From Streptomyces sp. CC208A (GTDB lineage Bacteria; Actinomycetota; Actinomycetes; Streptomycetales; Streptomycetaceae): a stretch of DNA of 64,000 bases. Positions 26,426-35,924 of this stretch are shown here, piece after piece. Under the pieces are notes generated by a model. The model saw only the letters and a list, made by a program, of their open reading frames with translations. It had not been told where the DNA came from and searched no databases. Position 1 is the first letter of the stretch; each line of letters opens with the position of its first letter. The stretch lies in contig NZ_JASCXN010000002.1 of the NCBI RefSeq assembly GCF_030010625.1, positions 124,001 to 188,000 of the forward strand. Direction: 5' to 3'. Both the position numbers and the translations under genes were made by a program.

Positions 26426-27168
26426 GCCTGCGCGCCACCGCCCGGATCACCGCCGAAGCCGACGGTTCCCTGCCGGTCCTGGAGAGCGAAGGACCGCTCG
26501 CCCTGCGCCGTACCCGCGCCGCCGCCCCCGGCTGGACCCGGGTGACGGTCGTCGGCGCGATGAGCGCGCCGCTCGGCGGCGACCGGCTCGCGATCGAGAC
26601 GGAGGTACGGGACGGGGCCCGGCTGCGGGTCGACTCGGCCGCCGCCACCCTCGCCCTGCCCGGCCGCACCCCGGACCCGGCCACGTACGCACTCCACCTC
26701 CGGGTCGGCGCGGACGCCGTGCTGTGCTGGCTGCCCGAACAGCTCGTCAGCGCCCACGGCTCCGACCTGCGGGTCCGCACCGCCGTCGAGCTCGCCCCCA
26801 CCGCCCGGCTCGTCCTGCGCGAGGAGCAGGTCCTCGGCCGCCACGGCGAACCGCCCGGCACCCTGGTCTCCCGCCTCACCGTCCGCCGCGCGGGCCGCCC
26901 GCTGCTCGACCAGGAACTCGCGTACGGCCCCGGCGCCCCCGGCGGCTGGGACGGCGGCGCCGTCCTCGCCGGTCACCGCGCCACCGGCCAGCTCCTCGTC
27001 GTCGACCCGGCCTACGACGACCGGCCGGTGGCGGCCCGGCCGCTCGGCGACCACGCGGTGCTCACCCCGCTCGCCGGACCGGCCGCCCTCGTCACCGCCG
27101 TCGCCCCCGACGCGCTCGCCCTGCGCCGGATCCTCGACGCGGCACGGGACGAACTCGCCCCCGGCTGA
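26422..27168 (+). CDS. ureD: Urease accessory protein UreD
   Basis: A 248-residue protein, the scaffold that binds apo-urease and UreF-UreG during nickel insertion. It opens [12 protein letters not shown] and shows the blocks [43 protein letters not shown] and [20 protein letters not shown] expected of short actinobacterial UreD. ATG 26422 overlaps the ureG stop by 4 bp. It is the last gene of the operon; no clear terminator hairpin was seen in the 48 bp after it. Confidence 0.93.
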
Positions 27169-27216
27169 GGCGGATCCGGGCGCACCGCTCATCCGGCCGC
27201 ACCGCGCGAAGAGAGG

Positions 27217-27894
27217 TCAGGACCCGGCCGCCTTCACGACGGCCGCGTACTCGTCGACGTACTCCTGCCCCGACAGGCGCATGATCGCGTACATGATCTC
27301 GTCCGTGACCGCCCGGACCACCGCCCGCTCGTCCGCCGAGCCCGCGAAGCGCGAGAAGTCCAGCGGCTCCCCGAACCGGATCGTCACCCGCCGGATCCTC
27401 GGCACCACCCGTCCCGGCGGCTGGATCTCGAAGGTGCCGACCATCGCGCACGGCACCACCTTCACCCCGGCCGTCAGCGCCATCACCGCCACCCCGGCCT
27501 TGCCCTTGTAGAGGCGCCCGTCGTGCGAGCGGGTGCCCTCCGGGTAGATCCCGAGCAGTTCGCCCCTCGCCAGCACACCCAGGCCCTCGCGGATCGCGGC
27601 CTGCCCGGCCTCCTTGCCCGAGCGGTCCACCGGGATCTGCCCGGCCGCCCGGAAGAACGCCGCCGTCAGCCTCCCCTTCAGCCCCGGCCCGGTGAAGCAC
27701 TCCTGTTTCGCCAGGAAGGTGATCCGCCGGTCCAGCACCGCCGGCATCAGGAAGTGGTCCGAGAAGGAGAGGTGGTTGCCCGCGACGATCGCCGCACCCT
27801 CCTCCGGAACGTGCTCGATCCCTTCCACCCTCGGCCGGAACAGCAGTTTGAGCAGCGGCCCGAGCAGTACGTGCTTCAGCAGCCGGTAGAACAC
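27217..27894 (-). CDS. 1-acyl-glycerol-3-phosphate acyltransferase-like (PlsC family)
   Basis: A 225-residue membrane-associated acyltransferase. The catalytic HX4D motif is VAGNHLSFSDHFLMP near residue 42 (N-H-L-S-F-S-D). Acceptor-binding motifs are GQIPVDRSGKEAG near residue 88 and LGIYPEGTRSHDGRLYKGKAG near residue 115. It would acylate lysophosphatidate or a related acceptor at the membrane. The frame runs far upstream; GTG 27894 with GGGGG before it gives the proper hydrophobic N-terminus FYRLLKHVLLGPLLKLLF. It converges on the urease operon. Confidence 0.92.
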   Translation of the reverse strand: MFYRLLKHVLLGPLLKLLFRPRVEGIEHVPEEGAAIVAGNHLSFSDHFLMPAVLDRRITFLAKQECFTGPGLKGRLTAAFFRAAGQIPVDRSGKEAGQAAIREGLGVLARGELLGIYPEGTRSHDGRLYKGKAGVAVMALTAGVKVVPCAMVGTFEIQPPGRVVPRIRRVTIRFGEPLDFSRFAGSADERAVVRAVTDEIMYAIMRLSGQEYVDEYAAVVKAAGS

Positions 27895-27908
27895 CGCGAC
27901 CCCCCGTT

Positions 27909-27947
27909 CGTCGTCCGTCGTCCGTCGTCGTCTGTCGTCGTCCGTCA
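27909..27947. repeat. CGTC/GTC simple repeat between divergent genes
   Basis: About 39 bases of alternating CGTC and GTC units (for example CGTCGTCCGTCGTCCGTCG) lie just upstream of the PlsC-like gene. It looks like a slippage-prone simple repeat; no coding role is likely. Confidence 0.7.
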
Positions 27948-28017
27948 CGCCCGTTGTAACCCCCCGGCCGCCCGTGGTCCACTGGTGGGAGTGGCCCGAC
28001 TCACCGGGGAGGTCCAC

Positions 28018-29031
28018 ATGCCAGGCGCGCGCGGACCCCGGCGTCCCGGCCGCGCGCTCACCGCCCTGCTGTGCGCGGTGACCGCGGCCGGTCTGTACGG
28101 CTGCTCCGGCTCGGGCCCGCCGGAACCGACACCGACGCCGACGCGCGCGCCCACCACCGCCCCCGCCCCCGCCACTCCCAGCGGCGTCTCCCCGCTCACC
28201 GGACTGCCCGCCCGCCCCGGCCCCGTCCTCGCAGTCAAGATCGACAACGTGGCCGCGGCCCGCCCCCACACCGGCCTCGGCGCCGCCGACCTCGTCTACG
28301 TCGAACAGGTCGAGGGAGGCGTCACCCGCCTGCTCGCCGTCTACTCCTCCCGCCTCCCCGACAGCATCGGCCCCGTCCGCAGCGCCCGCGAGTCCGACCT
28401 CTCCCTGCTGCGCCCCTTCGGGCACCCCGCCCTCGCCTACTCCGGCGCCCAGAGGGCCCTGAACCCGCTCCTCTCCGCCGCCCCCCTCGACCTGGTCAGC
28501 GAGTCCACCGCCCCCGGCGCCTTCCGGCGCTCCTCGGACCGGCCCGCCCCGCACAACCTCTACCTGCGCCCCGAGCGCGCCCTCGCCGCCGCTCCCGACG
28601 CCTCCGACGTACGGCCGATCGGCCTCCGCTTCGGCCCCGCACCCGCCGGCGGCACCGCGACCGGCACCGAGACCGTCCGCTTCCCGGCCGCCCGCTACAC
28701 CTTCACCTGGTCCGCCGCCGACCGCGGCTGGCGCGTCGCCATGGACGGGCGCCCCGCCACCTCCACCGACAGCGGCCCGCTCGCCCCCGCCACCGTCGTC
28801 GTCCAGCGCGTCACCATCCGCCCCTCCGCCTTCCACGACGTCACCGGCGCCGTCTCCCCGTACACCGAGACCACCGGCTCCGGCACGGCGACGGTGCTGC
28901 GCGACGGGCGGGCGTACGAGGCCCGCTGGTCCCGCCCCGACCCGGCGGGCGGCACCTCCTTCACCACCCCCGACGGCCGCCCGCTCGCCTTCGCCCCCGG
29001 CCAGGTCTGGTTCGTCCTCGCCCCCCGATGA
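28018..29031 (+). CDS. DUF3048 (YerB-like) lipoprotein
   Basis: A 337-residue secreted lipoprotein. The signal peptide ends in a lipobox (AAGLYGC, lipidated Cys near residue 29), followed by a Pro/Thr linker of about 25 residues. The remainder matches DUF3048: SPLTGLPARPGPVLAVKIDN, RPHTGLGAADLVYVEQVEGGVTRLLAVY, GPVRSARESDL and a C-terminal half (YTFTWSAADRGWRV, VVQRVTIRPS, GQVWFVLAP). The molecular function is unknown; relatives sit at the cell envelope. ATG 28018 has GGGGAGG upstream. Confidence 0.88.
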   Translation: MPGARGPRRPGRALTALLCAVTAAGLYGCSGSGPPEPTPTPTRAPTTAPAPATPSGVSPLTGLPARPGPVLAVKIDNVAAARPHTGLGAADLVYVEQVEGGVTRLLAVYSSRLPDSIGPVRSARESDLSLLRPFGHPALAYSGAQRALNPLLSAAPLDLVSESTAPGAFRRSSDRPAPHNLYLRPERALAAAPDASDVRPIGLRFGPAPAGGTATGTETVRFPAARYTFTWSAADRGWRVAMDGRPATSTDSGPLAPATVVVQRVTIRPSAFHDVTGAVSPYTETTGSGTATVLRDGRAYEARWSRPDPAGGTSFTTPDGRPLAFAPGQVWFVLAPR

Positions 29032-29102
29032 GGACACGGGCAAGAACACCACGAGGAATCGCGACGACGGGACGGGGCAGTCGCAGCACGAGGAGGCATG
29101 CC

Positions 29103-29453
29103 ATGAGCACCGACATCTGGGGCTACACCGAGTCCTCCGGCCACGTGCCGGGCGAGGCGCTCATCGGGTACTCGGTGGAGGCCACCGACGGAGGGATCGG
29201 CAAGGTCGACCGGCACACCGAGGACGTCGGCCGGTCCTACCTGGTCGTGGACACCGGGCCGTGGATCCTCGGCCACAAGGTCGTCCTGCCCGCCGGGCTC
29301 GTCGGCCGGGTGGACAAGGAGAACGAGACCGTCCACCTGAACTGCACCAAGCAGCAGGTCCGCGAGTCGCCCGACTTCGAGTCCGGCCAGGACGACCACG
29401 ACGTGACGTTCATCCGCCTCCTTGAGCAGTACTACTCGAACCGGCACATGTAA
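29103..29453 (+). CDS. PRC-barrel domain protein
   Basis: A 116-residue cytosolic protein. LIGYSVEATDGGIGKVDRHTED, then YLVVDTGPWILGHKVVLPAGLVGRVDKENETVHL (residues about 20-80) matches PRC-barrel stress-type proteins (DUF2171-like). The C-terminus continues CTKQQVRESPDFESGQDD. Function unknown; paralogues are frequent in Streptomyces. ATG 29103 is preceded by GAGGAGG, 72 bp after the lipoprotein gene. Confidence 0.85.
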   Translation: MSTDIWGYTESSGHVPGEALIGYSVEATDGGIGKVDRHTEDVGRSYLVVDTGPWILGHKVVLPAGLVGRVDKENETVHLNCTKQQVRESPDFESGQDDHDVTFIRLLEQYYSNRHM

Positions 29454-29476
29454 CCGGCACGTGTAAGGGACACCGG

Positions 29477-29692
29477 TCAGCGCGGTGACGGCCCCGCCCC
29501 GCCCCTGCGGGGCGGACGCGGCATCTCCGCCGTCCCGCCGCTGTCCGCCGCCGCCATCCCGATCGTCGCCACCCCCAGCACGATCCAGCCGAACCAGAGC
29601 CAGCCGCTGCTGCCGAGCGCCACCGTGTACGCGCTGATCAGCACCAGCGCCGCACAGGTGACGATCGTCATCGCCTTCGTGGAACCGGACAT
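29477..29692 (-). CDS. Small two-helix membrane protein
   Basis: A 71-residue protein with two hydrophobic segments (AMTIVTCAALVLISAYTVAL and WLWFGWIVLGVATIGMAAA, residues about 7-26 and 31-50) and a basic, Pro-rich tail. No family is recognised. ATG 29692 follows GGGAGGAGGG. It converges on the PRC-barrel gene. Confidence 0.75.
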   Translation of the reverse strand: MSGSTKAMTIVTCAALVLISAYTVALGSSGWLWFGWIVLGVATIGMAAADSGGTAEMPRPPRRGGAGPSPR

Positions 29693-29800
29693 CTGCCCGC
29701 CCTCCTCCCGACCGGGGCCGCGGAAGCCTCCCTGCCATCGTGACCCCGGGCAGGGGGCGCGCGCTACTCCCCGGACGCCCCCGTGTGCGCCGGACAGCAC

Positions 29801-29835
29801 GAGGCCCCCGGGACCGCGCGGGTCCCGGGGGCCTC
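29801..29835. terminator. Terminator with 15-bp perfect stem downstream of the CtaG-like gene
   Basis: GAGGCCCCCGGGACC (29801-29815), five-base loop, then GGTCCCGGGGGCCTC (29821-29835). It lies just past the leftward CtaG-like gene and should end its transcript. Confidence 0.85.
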
Positions 29836-29865
29836 GTCAAGCCGTACGGTCGTACCGCCGCCGGA

Positions 29866-30816
29866 TCAGCGTCCGCGCGCCTGGAGGGAGGCCAGGTAGG
29901 CGTTGTACTCCGCCAGCTCCTTGTCGCCGTCCCGGTCGGCCTGCCGGTCCTTGCGGGCCGCGTGCCGCTGCTCGGAGTGGTACCACTGGTAGACCAGCGC
30001 GATCAGCACGAGCACCGAGGGGATCTCGCTGAAGGCCCAGGCGATGCCGCCCGCGGCGTTCTGGTCGGCGAGCGCGTCGATGCCGAGCGAGGCCGGCGGG
30101 TTCTTGTACGCCTCCACCATCGGCTGGGTGGCCATCATCATCGCGATGCCGAAGAAGGCGTGGAACGGCATGCCCGCGAACAGCTCCAGCATCCGCATCA
30201 CGTAACCGGGCCGGTGCGGACCCGGGTCGACGCCCATGATCGGCCAGAAGAAGACCAGACCCACCGCGAGGAAGTGGACCATCATCGCGATGTGCCCCGG
30301 CTTCGACGCCATCAGGGTGTCGAAGAGCGGGGTGAAGTAGAGGCCGTAGAGGCTGGCGATGAACATGCTGATGGTGAACGCGGGGTGCGTGACGATCCGC
30401 ATGTACCGGCTGTGCAGCAGCTTGAGGAGCAGCTCGCGCGGGCCGAGCGCGTCGCGCCCGGCCACCGGCAGGGCCCGCAGCGCCAGCGTCACCGGCGCGC
30501 CGAGCAGCAGCAGGATCGGCGAGACCATGGAGATCACCATGTGCTGCACCATGTGCACGCTGAACATGACCATGCCGTAGTCGTTCAGCTGGGTGCACAT
30601 CACAAGTGCGATGCTCAGCACGCCGATCGTGAACAGCACGGTCCGGCCGACCGGCCACGCGTCGCCGCGCTTCCGCAGCCGGGCGACCCCCCACCCGTAC
30701 AGACCGAGCGCGGCGAGGCACCCGATCAGGAAGAAGGGATCGGGAGAGAACTCCAGGCCCCGCCCCAGCGTGAACGGCGGCAGGTCCATGGGCATGCCGT
30801 GCCCGCTGTGATCCAT
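29866..30816 (-). CDS. CtaG-type cytochrome c oxidase assembly protein
   Basis: A 316-residue integral membrane protein with about seven hydrophobic helices. The N-terminus is Met/His-rich (MDHSGHGMPMD), and conserved His/Met pairs occur in SVHMVQHMVISMVSPILLL and IMGVDPGPHRPGY, features of the copper-linked CtaG/Caa3_CtaG family. A charged C-terminal tail (QRHAARKDRQADRDGDKE) follows the last helix. Relatives help insert copper into respiratory oxidase. No oxidase genes are adjacent. ATG 30816 has GGAG upstream. Confidence 0.9.
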   Translation of the reverse strand: MDHSGHGMPMDLPPFTLGRGLEFSPDPFFLIGCLAALGLYGWGVARLRKRGDAWPVGRTVLFTIGVLSIALVMCTQLNDYGMVMFSVHMVQHMVISMVSPILLLLGAPVTLALRALPVAGRDALGPRELLLKLLHSRYMRIVTHPAFTISMFIASLYGLYFTPLFDTLMASKPGHIAMMVHFLAVGLVFFWPIMGVDPGPHRPGYVMRMLELFAGMPFHAFFGIAMMMATQPMVEAYKNPPASLGIDALADQNAAGGIAWAFSEIPSVLVLIALVYQWYHSEQRHAARKDRQADRDGDKELAEYNAYLASLQARGR

Positions 30817-30882
30817 CGCTTACTCCTGGAGCCCATTGCGCGCCGAGCCCGTTTCGCGCTTGTTGTCCGCACCAGAGTAGAA

Positions 30883-30914
30883 CCGCCCCCGGCCGCGCTC
30901 GCGACCGGGGGCGG
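30883..30914. terminator. Terminator downstream of pfkA
   Basis: CCGCCCCCGG (30883-30892) pairs with CCGGGGGCGG (30905-30914) across a 12-base loop, 43 bp beyond the pfkA stop in the direction of transcription. Confidence 0.7.
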
Positions 30915-30956
30915 GTGTCGTACGGCGAGGGACGCGCGGCCTCCGCCGGACCGGGC

Positions 30957-31985
<1,029 letters not shown>

Positions 31986-32173
31986 AGCCCAAAAACCTTT
32001 GCAACGTGGGCCGATTCCCGGACCACGTCGTCCGGCTGGATCCCCGCCACCCTATCGTTGCCGAGTGGCGGGGCCGAACCGGATGTCCGCAGATTGGACA
32101 CCGTATTTACTTACGAATCCAATGTGCGCTAGGCCGCTCAGAAGTGCGGCCCCGAAAGGTGCCTGACGGCCGG

Positions 32174-32902
32174 TCAGGCGGGCTGGGAGGCGGCCGCGAT
32201 GCGCTCGGCGCGCAGCGCCTCGTACCACCGGTCGTCGGTCGGCGGCAGCGCGTTGACGTCCAGGGCCAGCTTCAGCAGCAGGTCCGCGATCTGCGGGTTG
32301 CGGGCCAGCACGGGACCGTGCATGTAGGTGCCGAAGACGGTGTCGTTGTACGCGCCCTCGGTGCCGTCGCCGGTGCCGTTGCCGTTGCCGAAGACGGTCC
32401 GCGCGAAGGGGCGGGCCGTCGGGCCGAGGTGGGTGACGCCCTGGTGGTTCTCGAAGCCGGTCAGCTGGGGGAGGCCGAGCTGCGGGTCGATGTCGGCGAG
32501 CACGTCGCCGACGCAGCGGGCGCCCTCGCCGCGGACCGTGGTCACGTCGAGCAGGCCGAGGCCCGGCTCGCGCGCCCCGAGGTCGTTGATGAACTCGTGG
32601 CCCAGGATCTGGTAGCCGGCGCAGACCGAGAAGATGATCGCGCCGTTGGCGGCGGCCCGGGACAGGCCGCCGTCGCGGCGCAGCCGCTCGGCCGCGAGCC
32701 GCTGCGGCCGGTCCTCGCCGCCGCCGATCAGGTAGATGTCGCCGGAGGTGGGGACGGGCTGGTCGCTGCGGACGTCGACGCGCTCGACGTTCAGCCGCCG
32801 CTGGCGGGCGCGGCGCTCGACGACGAGCACGTTGCCCTGGTCGCCGTAGGTGCTGAGCAGGTCCGGGTAGACCCAGACCACGCGCAGGCTGCTCTCACTC
32901 AT
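32174..32902 (-). CDS. gatD: Lipid II isoglutaminyl synthase, glutaminase subunit
   Basis: A 242-residue class I-like (CobB/CobQ type) glutamine amidotransferase. The nucleophile Cys is in FSVCAGYQILGHEF near residue 94 and the His in FGTYMHGPVLARNP near residue 188; GFENHQGVTHLG is typical. It supplies ammonia to MurT, which amidates the D-Glu of lipid II stem peptides at the membrane interface. It follows murT by 31 bp on the same strand, the standard operon order. A Gly/Asn/Asp-rich insert (FGNGNGTGDGTEG) is present near residue 172. Confidence 0.94.
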   Translation of the reverse strand: MSESSLRVVWVYPDLLSTYGDQGNVLVVERRARQRRLNVERVDVRSDQPVPTSGDIYLIGGGEDRPQRLAAERLRRDGGLSRAAANGAIIFSVCAGYQILGHEFINDLGAREPGLGLLDVTTVRGEGARCVGDVLADIDPQLGLPQLTGFENHQGVTHLGPTARPFARTVFGNGNGTGDGTEGAYNDTVFGTYMHGPVLARNPQIADLLLKLALDVNALPPTDDRWYEALRAERIAAASQPA

Positions 32903-32933
32903 GCTGCAAGTCCTTCTGCGAGTCGGGGCGGGG

Positions 32934-34181
32934 TCAGTTGCCCACGCGGCGGCGGACGTCCTGGAACGCGGTGTAGTTGGCGATCAGCTCGATCTGCCCG
33001 GGCGGGGCCGACGCGACGGCCTCGTCGAGCGTCTCGCAGACGCGGAAGTCGACGCCCGCGACCTCCAGGCGGACCGCCAGGTCGAGGCGGCGGTCGCCGA
33101 TCACCATGATCGGGTGGCCGGCGAGCCGGCCGTAGTCGACGTCCCACAGCCACGAGGTGTCGGTGCCGTCGGCGCCGCGCGCGTTGACCGAGAGGATGAC
33201 CGGCGTCGGCGGCGGGTCGATCAGCGAGAAGGTCTCCAGCCAGCCCGCCGGGTTCTTCGCGAGCAGCAGCCGCAGCTGCCGGTTCTGGAAGGAGACCACG
33301 TCGTACCGGCCGGCCACGGCCTGCACCTGGTACATGCGCTCCAGGGCGACCTGCGGCGGCACGCCGAAGACGGCGGCGACGGCGGCCGAGGTGGCGGCGT
33401 TCGCCTTGTTGGCGCGGCCGGGCAGCTGGAGCCGGATCGGCCAGGCCGAACCGTGCGGGTCGAGCACGTGGTCGCCGCTGAGCGCCCAGCTCGGCGCGGG
33501 GCGGCGGAAGCCGCACTCGCCGCAGAACCAGTCGTCGCCGGGGCGCTGGAGGACACCGCCGCAGGAGGGGCACGACCAGGCGTCGTCCTTCCACTCCTGA
33601 CCGACCGCGACCCACACCACGTTGGGGGAGGAGGAGGCGGCCCACACGATCAGCGGGTCGTCGGCGTTGGCGATGACGACGGCCTTCGAGCCGTTCAGGC
33701 CCTCCCGCCACTTCTCGGCCAGCATCCGCGTCTCGGCGGCGCGGTCGAGCTGGTCGCGGGAGAGGTTGAGCAGCGCGATCGCCTTGGGGGTGGTGTCGCG
33801 GGCGACACCGGCGAGGTACTTCTCGTCGACCTCGATCACGCCGTACCGGGCGTCGCCGCCGCCGGCGAGGGCGGAGGTGATGCCCGCGGGCATGTTGGCG
33901 CCCAGCGCGTTGGAGACCACCGGGCCGGCGGCCCGCAGGGCCTCGGCGATCAGCCGGGTCGTGGTGGTCTTGCCGTTGGTGGCGGACACGAGGACGACGT
34001 CCAGGTGCTGCGCGAGCCGTCCCAGCAGGTCCGGGTCGAGCTTGAGCGCCACCCGGCCGCCGATCACCGATCCGCTGCCGCGGCCGGCCGCCCGCGACAC
34101 CGCGGCGGCCGCCTTGCCCGCGGTCACGGCCAGCTTGGCGCGCGGCGACAGCGGCTCTGGATTACCGGGGTGTCCTGACAT
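32934..34181 (-). CDS. murT: Lipid II isoglutaminyl synthase, MurT ligase subunit
   Basis: A 415-residue Mur-ligase homologue. The ATP loop is VSATNGKTTTTRLIAEAL near residue 72; the Mur motif NLSRDQLDRAAE is near residue 160. A zinc ribbon (CPSCGG ... CGECG, residues about 206-228) is inserted in the central domain, as is typical for MurT. The C-terminal DUF1727 domain contains VILSVNARGADGTDTSWLWDVDY and ELIANYTAFQDVRR. With GatD it amidates peptidoglycan precursors. Confidence 0.95.
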   Translation of the reverse strand: MSGHPGNPEPLSPRAKLAVTAGKAAAAVSRAAGRGSGSVIGGRVALKLDPDLLGRLAQHLDVVLVSATNGKTTTTRLIAEALRAAGPVVSNALGANMPAGITSALAGGGDARYGVIEVDEKYLAGVARDTTPKAIALLNLSRDQLDRAAETRMLAEKWREGLNGSKAVVIANADDPLIVWAASSSPNVVWVAVGQEWKDDAWSCPSCGGVLQRPGDDWFCGECGFRRPAPSWALSGDHVLDPHGSAWPIRLQLPGRANKANAATSAAVAAVFGVPPQVALERMYQVQAVAGRYDVVSFQNRQLRLLLAKNPAGWLETFSLIDPPPTPVILSVNARGADGTDTSWLWDVDYGRLAGHPIMVIGDRRLDLAVRLEVAGVDFRVCETLDEAVASAPPGQIELIANYTAFQDVRRRVGN

Positions 34182-34306
34182 CGTCCTTGATCCTCCTTGC
34201 GTCGGTCGGGGCTCAGCCTATCGAGAACCGGCCAGGAGCCCGAACCGCGGCACCCGTGCCGGGCGTATGAAACGAGGAGGTCACGGCGGACCGTACGCTT
34301 GCCGCC

Positions 34307-34867
34307 ATGCGAAACCGCCCCATCCCCGGCACCTCCGGCCTCGTCCGGACGATGACCCTGCTCGGCGATCCCGTGCTGCACACCCCCTGCGCCCCCGTCA
34401 CCGAGTTCGGGCCCCGGCTCGACCGCCTGGTGGAGGACATGTTCGCCACGATGTACGCGGCGCACGGCGTGGGCCTCGCCGCCAACCAGGTGGGCGTGGG
34501 GCTGCGGGTCTTCGTCTACGACTGCCCCGACGACGAGGACGTCCGGCACCTGGGCCACGTGGTGAACCCCCGCCTGGTGGAGACCGGCGGCGACGAGTAC
34601 CGAGGCCCGGAAGGCTGCCTCTCCCTGCCGGGCCTGGAGGCGCCGGTGCCCCGCCACGACCGCGCGGTGGTGGAGGGCGTCCGGACGGACGGCACCCCCG
34701 TACGCGTCGAGGGCACGGGCTTCTTCGCCCGCTGCCTCCTCCACGAGACGGACCACCTGGAGGGCCGCGTCTACGCGCAACACGTCACCGGCCGGCACAG
34801 GTCCCGCCTCCTCCGAGCGATCCGCAGGCAACCGTGGGGCGAAGGCGTGACCGCCCTGGAACCGTAG
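34307..34867 (+). CDS. def: Peptide deformylase
   Basis: A 186-residue metalloenzyme that removes the formyl group from new proteins. All three motifs are intact: GVGLAANQVG near residue 62, EGCLSLPG near residue 103 with the Cys ligand, and HETDHLEG near residue 146 with the two His ligands and catalytic Glu. The C-terminal basic tail (RHRSRLLRAIRRQP) is usual for actinobacterial forms. The start is ATG 34307. It diverges from murT-gatD across 125 bp with no clear operator. Confidence 0.96.
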   Translation: MRNRPIPGTSGLVRTMTLLGDPVLHTPCAPVTEFGPRLDRLVEDMFATMYAAHGVGLAANQVGVGLRVFVYDCPDDEDVRHLGHVVNPRLVETGGDEYRGPEGCLSLPGLEAPVPRHDRAVVEGVRTDGTPVRVEGTGFFARCLLHETDHLEGRVYAQHVTGRHRSRLLRAIRRQPWGEGVTALEP

Positions 34868-34941
34868 CGGAAGAGACGGTACGACTCCGAGCCCGACCGC
34901 CCGCCATCGCCAGGCCCCGAGCCCGGCCGCCCCGCCCCCGT

Positions 34942-34969
34942 CCGGGGTCGCTCCCGTACGGGACCCCGG
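34942..34969 (+). terminator. Possible terminator after def
   Basis: CCGGGGTC (34942-34949) can pair with GACCCCGG (34962-34969) across a 12-base loop, 75 bp after the def stop. The stem is short, so the call is weak. Confidence 0.4.
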
Positions 34970-34981
34970 CCGGAGGGATGC

Positions 34982-35077
34982 GCGGCCGGGGCCGGAGGGC
35001 GTACCTCTCGGGGGCGCGGCCGGGGCCGGAGGGCGTACAGCTCGGGAGCCGGTCCCGGTGGCGTACCGCTCGGGGGC
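34982..35077. repeat. Degenerate 34-bp tandem repeat, two full and one partial copy
   Basis: Unit 34982-35015 (starting GCGGCCGGGGCCGGAGGGCG) is repeated at 35016-35049 with few changes and a third, diverged, shorter copy runs to 35077 (GTGGCGTACCGCTCGGGGGC). The array fills most of the gap between def and the TetR gene. No function is evident. Confidence 0.75.
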
Positions 35078-35103
35078 CGGACCGGTCCCGGCGGCGGGCC
35101 CGG

Positions 35104-35751
35104 TCAGAAGCCCGGGCCGTCCGCGCGGTCGTCGGCTTCGGCGAGGCGGCCCCAGAGGAGGTCCGCGAGGGAGCGGACCAGTTCGGCGCGGGCGCAGGGG
35201 CGCTCGCCGAGCCACCAGTCGCCGGCGGCGTGCATCATGCCGACGATGCCGTGGCCCCAGATCCGGGCCTGCGCCTCGGCGCCGGGGCCGAGGTCGACGC
35301 GCTCGGCGATGACCTGGCCCAGCTCCTCGCCCATGCGGCGAAGGAGCGGCGCGGAGTGGCGGCCGACGTCGAAGCCCTGCTCGGACTGGTGGGGTTCCTC
35401 GGCCGGGTGCATGAGGAAGCGGTAGACCTGCGGCATCGCCTCGATGGAGGCGAGGTAGGTGTCGAGGGTGGACTCGACCCGGCGGCGCCGGTTGGCGGGG
35501 GCGTCGAGCGCGGCCCGCAGCGAGGCGAGCAGGGCGTCGGTGTGGCGGGTGGCGAGGGCGCGGTAGAGGCCGCCCTTGTCGCCGAAGTGGCGGTAGAGGA
35601 TCGGCTTGGTGATGCCGGCCTCGGCCGCGATCGCGTTCATGGATGCCTGGGGGCCGTCGCGGAGCACCACCCGGTCCGCCGCCTCCAGCAGTTCGCGCCG
35701 CCGCTGCTCGGCGGGCTTCTGCTGGTCGGTGGTCCGGTGTGCGATGTCCAT
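35104..35751 (-). CDS. TetR-family transcriptional regulator
   Basis: A 215-residue repressor. The N-terminal helix-turn-helix (residues about 16-62) reads RRRELLEAADRVVLRDG, then MNAIAAEAGITKPILYRHFGDKGGLYRAL. The ligand domain is helical and not assignable. ATG 35751 with GGGGAGA upstream was preferred over an upstream frame extension. It diverges from an acyl-CoA dehydrogenase gene, and the inverted repeat at that gene's transcription start is its likely operator. The ligand may be an acyl-CoA. Confidence 0.92.
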   Translation of the reverse strand: MDIAHRTTDQQKPAEQRRRELLEAADRVVLRDGPQASMNAIAAEAGITKPILYRHFGDKGGLYRALATRHTDALLASLRAALDAPANRRRRVESTLDTYLASIEAMPQVYRFLMHPAEEPHQSEQGFDVGRHSAPLLRRMGEELGQVIAERVDLGPGAEAQARIWGHGIVGMMHAAGDWWLGERPCARAELVRSLADLLWGRLAEADDRADGPGF

Positions 35752-35859
35752 AAGCGTGTCTCCCCGCCCGTGCGATGACCTGAGGCTGTCGCAACGTAAC
35801 ACCCGACCGGCGTCCCGTGCCGAACCACCCGATCCGCTTCGTCCGCGAGGACCCGCAGG

Positions 35860-35908
35860 TTGACAGCCGTACCCACTGGTAACAGACTGGCGTTACCGTA
35901 AGTAACGC
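35860..35908 (+). promoter_or_regulatory. Promoter and TetR-type operator of the acyl-CoA dehydrogenase gene
   Basis: TTGACA (35860-35865), a 17-base spacer and CAGACT (35883-35888) form a good promoter. The inverted repeat GCGTTAC, CGTAA, GTAACGC (35890-35908) starts two bases after the -10 and covers the expected transcription start, an ideal repressor position. The diverging TetR gene is the obvious candidate repressor. Confidence 0.7.
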
Positions 35909-35924
35909 ACTGCTGGGAGGGCAC

